5,663 nt of DNA from an uncultured Treponema sp. Its GTDB lineage: Bacteria; Spirochaetota; Spirochaetia; Treponematales; Treponemataceae. The position numbers and the translations under genes are program-made. The notes below the pieces were generated by a model, which did no database searches, had not been told where the DNA came from, and was given only the letters and a program-made list of their open reading frames with translations. Below, one piece after another: positions 5,368 to 5,663 of this stretch. The stretch is taken from contig CAMOEE010000164.1 in the NCBI GenBank assembly GCA_946611835.1, positions 1 through 5,663 of the forward strand. Reading direction: 5' to 3'. The first letter of the stretch is position 1. Every line of letters starts with the position of its first letter.

Positions 5368-5412
5368 GATTATTTTATAGGCAAGTCCAGAAAGCAGAGT
5401 TTCCAGACCCCA

Positions 5413-5425
5413 TCTGATAATCAGA
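5413..5425. repeat. Short palindrome after the cheY stop
   Basis: TCTGAT-A-ATCAGA, 6-bp arms around one base, beginning 2 bp after the cheY stop codon in the direction of transcription. It is too tight to be a good RNA hairpin and has no T-run. It could be a protein site or chance. Confidence 0.3.
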
Positions 5426-5427
5426 AC

Positions 5428-5663
5428 CTATTTGAGGGCAGCTGAGATTCGCTCAAGAACCTTCTTGCGGTCAAGCGGTTTTACGATGTAGTTCTTGGCA
5501 CCGAGAAGAAGTGATTTTTTGACCAGCTCCTCTTTACCAAGAGCAGAAACCATAACGACGCGGGCGTTCTTGTCAAAAGCGACAATCTGCTCAAGGGCTG
5601 TGATACCATCCATGCGAGGCATAGTAATATCCATAGTTACCAAGTCAACATTCGGACACAGTT
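5428..5663 (-). CDS. cheY: Chemotaxis response regulator CheY, C-terminal part (5' end outside window)
   Basis: Single-domain receiver that carries the phosphoryl signal from CheA to the flagellar motor switch. About 77 residues are visible and the frame is open to the window edge; the TTG at 5643 is an internal leucine. The fragment starts LCPNVDLVTMDITMPRMDG: the aspartate of VTMD is the expected phosphoacceptor, followed by the MPxMDG loop. VVMVSALG supplies the conserved serine/threonine switch position and YIVKPLD the invariant lysine-proline pair. The protein ends AALK at a TAG (5430-5428) without any output domain, so it is a stand-alone receiver. The acidic pocket at the N-terminus lies outside the window. 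An intrinsic terminator follows, as expected for the last gene of a che operon. Assignment to CheY rather than another lone receiver rests on resemblance to spirochaetal CheY and is likely, not proven. Confidence 0.85.
   Translation of the reverse strand, partial: LCPNVDLVTMDITMPRMDGITALEQIVAFDKNARVVMVSALGKEELVKKSLLLGAKNYIVKPLDRKKVLERISAALK

Overview
The window reads like a chromosomal segment of a spirochaete, most likely a Treponema. I infer this from the CheY C-terminal segment (motifs VTMDITMPRMDG and KNYIVKPLDRKKVLER), the company of YfcE, RelQ-like, CimA and QueD proteins, and the moderate GC with AT-rich promoters. I had no database search, so the genus is an inference. All protein genes look like ordinary chromosomal genes. 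No transposase, phage gene, CRISPR array, tRNA or rRNA is visible.

Layout. On the plus strand, positions 1-462 hold the 3' end of argS. A hairpin with a T-run follows, and then the metallophosphodiesterase gene yfcE (512-1090). Everything else is on the minus strand. Reading in the direction of transcription from the right edge, the order is: the 3' part of cheY with an intrinsic terminator; a gene-poor AT-rich gap; queD, with an extended -10 promoter placed so that the mRNA may start at the start codon; a structured intergenic region of about 200 bp; cimA (citramalate synthase); a RelQ-type small (p)ppGpp synthetase; and a six-helix membrane GGDEF diguanylate cyclase with its own strong promoter. 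yfcE and the cyclase gene converge and overlap by 11 bp.

How the genes relate. There is no single pathway operon. CimA starts threonine-independent isoleucine synthesis. The RelQ-like enzyme makes the alarmone that responds to amino-acid starvation and may be partly read through from cimA, because no terminator is visible between them. The next gene makes a second nucleotide messenger, c-di-GMP. QueD belongs to queuosine (tRNA modification) synthesis and ArgS charges tRNA-Arg. The cheY fragment is the chemotaxis response regulator, probably the last gene of a che operon given the terminator behind it.

The most unusual part is the queD-cimA intergenic region (4611-4807). It contains a compact GC-richer block of about 104 bp that can fold into several small stems closed by a terminal inverted repeat, a 34-bp near-perfect palindrome with 16-bp arms, and a third hairpin just after queD. 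This looks like a dispersed repeat or a structured RNA/leader element rather than a gene. The other gaps (463-511, 2109-2200, 2906-3014, 5195-5427) are all under 300 bp. Apart from the sites listed, I see nothing in 5210-5338, an AT-rich stretch with no credible ORF.
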